Source of the DNA: Morchella semilibera
Lineage: Eukaryota > Ascomycota > Pezizomycetes > Pezizales > Morchellaceae
Assembly: GCA_009192285.1 (NCBI GenBank)
Contig: WBVU01000003.1
Span: 3,007,973-3,071,972, forward strand
Direction: 5' to 3'
DNA: 64,000 nucleotides
Shown here: positions 63,167 to 64,000 of the stretch, in pieces
Layout: each line of letters begins with the position of its first letter
Numbering within the stretch: the first letter of the stretch is position 1
Notes under the pieces: model-generated
Database searches by the model: none
The model's input: only the letters and a program-made list of their open reading frames with translations
Told to the model about the DNA's origin: nothing
Program-made: the position numbers and the translations under genes

Positions 63167-64000
<834 letters not shown>

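Overview
The window is nuclear DNA of a filamentous ascomycete (Pezizomycotina); I do not try to name the species. The evidence is the gene set: a fused HIS7 (HisHF) enzyme, an APSES regulator of the StuA type, a fungal ArAE_2/DUF2421 membrane protein and GCN1. Most introns are about 50-110 nt with CTRAC-type branch sites. Genes lie on both strands with no operons. I see no mobile element, rRNA, tRNA or CRISPR.

Layout, left to right. A small unknown coiled-coil frame ends at 740. RFT1 (ER glycolipid flippase factor, +) follows and is convergent with HFI1/ADA1 (SAGA subunit, -). Next is a large ArAE_2-family membrane protein (-), then HIS7 (histidine biosynthesis, -) and DCD1 (dCMP deaminase, -). 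A 2.5 kb divergent spacer leads to a coiled-coil protein (+). SUB1/PC4 (-) and the nine-intron GCN1 (+) are divergent over 0.65 kb. A BRCT protein with a PIP box (-) closes the gene-dense half. A gene desert of about 15.9 kb (33.7-49.6 kb) leads into StuA (+). A MIT-domain protein (-) and the 5' part of DBP3 (+, cut by the window edge) complete the window.

Functional links: HFI1 and SUB1 are both RNA polymerase II coactivators. GCN1 is the ribosome-bound activator of Gcn2 in the general amino-acid control pathway, and HIS7 is a classic target of that pathway. A GCN4/CPC1-type site (TGACTCTT on the HIS7 strand) lies 125-132 nt upstream of the HIS7 start. RFT1 serves N-glycosylation, DCD1 serves dTTP supply and DBP3 serves ribosome assembly.

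Main observations. (1) The 1.76 kb directly upstream of the StuA ATG contains no ATG at all on the coding strand, which points to a very long mRNA leader purged of upstream start codons. (2) The palindrome TACATGTA occurs at least 23 times, always outside coding exons, against about one expected. AGCTAGCT occurs nine times, all in the StuA desert. (3) Several introns carry a run of 9-12 C, always C on the sense strand, within about 15 nt of the 5' splice site. (4) Nine single-base frame breaks affect five conserved genes (five in GCN1). Correcting each restores conserved protein, and every complete affected gene then has a length divisible by three, so these look like assembly indels rather than biology. 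(5) The ArAE_2 gene appears to contain 16-nt and 15-nt micro-exons and a GC-AG intron. (6) Retention of the first MIT-gene intron would give a short MIT protein ending in a hydrophobic segment. I found no convincing new multi-gene system; the StuA leader and desert are the best candidates for new biology.
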